Shown here one piece after another: positions 5,362 through 5,990 of a stretch of 5,990 nucleotides of DNA. The notes beneath the pieces are model-generated. The model was not told the origin of the DNA, ran no database searches, and saw only the letters and a list, made by a program, of their open reading frames with translations. The position numbers and the translations under genes were made by a program. Each line of letters starts with the position of its first letter. Within the stretch, counting starts at the first letter, position 1. This DNA is from Alphaproteobacteria bacterium UBA3002 (GTDB taxonomy: Bacteria > Pseudomonadota > Alphaproteobacteria > Rickettsiales > UBA3002): contig DDZS01000026.1 in assembly GCA_002346425.1 (NCBI GenBank), positions 6,054-12,043 of the forward strand. The letters run 5' to 3'.

Positions 5362-5990
5362 ATCTTACACTGACCAGCTTCTGATTGTATAGCACTTCCC
5401 CTTTTTGCGCGAGCGGACCGAGTGCGAGTTGCCAGACGATGTTGCCCGAAGGATCCAGTTGCAGCACGCGCCCGCGGTTGGAGGAAGACATCAGCCAGTC
5501 GCCATTGGCGAGTTCTTTATAATAACCGCGCCAATAGCTCGCCATATCGACATCCTCCGGCGTGCGAATGGCGACGCTGCTTTGACCGCTCGCCATGTCG
5601 TAACGAATGACGCGGGGTTGAATGTCTAAGCGAATCGATTGGCTGTCGCGCAGGTCGAAGCGGCTATCGCCTTCGTTATCATAGATCAGGATGGAGCCAT
5701 CCGCTTGCATGCGCACATAATGCTGGTGCCGCCACGGCCCGCGCGCGGCCCAGAGAATCCGGTTTTCGGAGGGGCGCAGAATAGCGATCATACTCGGGCC
5801 GCGCATGGAAAGTAATAAGTCACCTTCGGCCAGCCCGTCATGCAGCGCGGCCTGTTCGGCGGTGATATAATCGACGGAGTTCAGGTGAATCGGGTCGTAG
5901 AGCTTTACCTCGTCCCGCAATGCCACGGCTTGAATATCGCCGAGGTCGACGCGGAACGTGTTGAGCCAATGCGCGTAAGGCGAATTGGCG
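5309..5990 (-). CDS. Arylsulfotransferase-like beta-propeller protein, C-terminal part (5' end outside window)
   Basis: The visible 226 residues match the C-terminal half of the arylsulfotransferase (ASST)/PQQ-like propeller superfamily. They comprise HLNSVDY (His at visible residue 35), GDLLLSMRGPSMIAIL, the blade strand ENRILWAARGPW, RHQHYVRM (His 90), GSILIYDNEGDSR, then two further blades (RVIRYDM, GRVLQLDPSGNIVWQ). ASST enzymes are periplasmic, PAPS-independent and use His residues to carry the sulfate; the two conserved His-containing motifs are present, but whether they are the catalytic ones cannot be settled from this half. The frame is open to the window edge with family-like sequence upstream of GTG 5924-5926, so that codon is an internal Val, not a start. 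The stop is TAG at 5309-5311. It is first of three overlapping leftward genes. Confidence 0.8.
   Translation of the reverse strand, partial: ANSPYAHWLNTFRVDLGDIQAVALRDEVKLYDPIHLNSVDYITAEQAALHDGLAEGDLLLSMRGPSMIAILRPSENRILWAARGPWRHQHYVRMQADGSILIYDNEGDSRFDLRDSQSIRLDIQPRVIRYDMASGQSSVAIRTPEDVDMASYWRGYYKELANGDWLMSSSNRGRVLQLDPSGNIVWQLALGPLAQKGEVLYNQKLVSVRYVDAPDIPAAFLSADRP

Noticed and set aside
5924..5926. GTG as the start of a 205-aa propeller protein
   Set aside because: The frame stays open to the window edge with propeller-like sequence upstream, so the gene is simply cut by the window.

Overview
The window looks like chromosomal DNA of a Gram-negative bacterium of moderate GC, most likely an alphaproteobacterium. 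The grounds are a two-subunit 3-oxoacid CoA-transferase, an outer-membrane-type lipoprotein with an entericidin-like core, a pirin of the common proteobacterial type, and densely packed genes with AGGA/GGAG-type ribosome sites. The species cannot be named. No tRNA, rRNA, CRISPR array, insertion sequence or phage gene is visible.

Layout. (1) 1-202: the 3' end of an unrecognised plus-strand gene and its intrinsic terminator. (2) 203-2046: a plus-strand operon, promoter - scoA - small lipoprotein - structured 107-nt spacer - scoB. ScoA and ScoB together form succinyl-CoA:3-ketoacid CoA-transferase, which activates acetoacetate to acetoacetyl-CoA for ketone-body/short-chain acid use. The lipoprotein lying between the two subunit genes is unusual. 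(3) 2047-4097: a plus-strand pirin gene flanked by two minus-strand genes for orphan four-helix membrane proteins (144 and 129 aa). One is divergent from pirin and the other convergent with it, and hairpins sit at both convergent junctions. (4) 4098-5990: a minus-strand operon, read right to left: an arylsulfotransferase-like beta-propeller (5' end outside the window), a 73-aa exported/membrane protein, and a PAPS-type P-loop sulfotransferase. The three use three different reading frames and overlap at each junction (53 nt, then 17 nt or more).

The best candidate for something new is region 4. It tightly couples two mechanistically unrelated sulfotransferase-type proteins through a small membrane protein, which suggests sulfation of one envelope-linked substrate in two steps or compartments; that role is inference. 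Second is the scoA-lipoprotein-scoB arrangement with its folded spacer. The spacer shares two sequence blocks with the terminator downstream of the pirin gene, hinting at a small family of intergenic palindromes.
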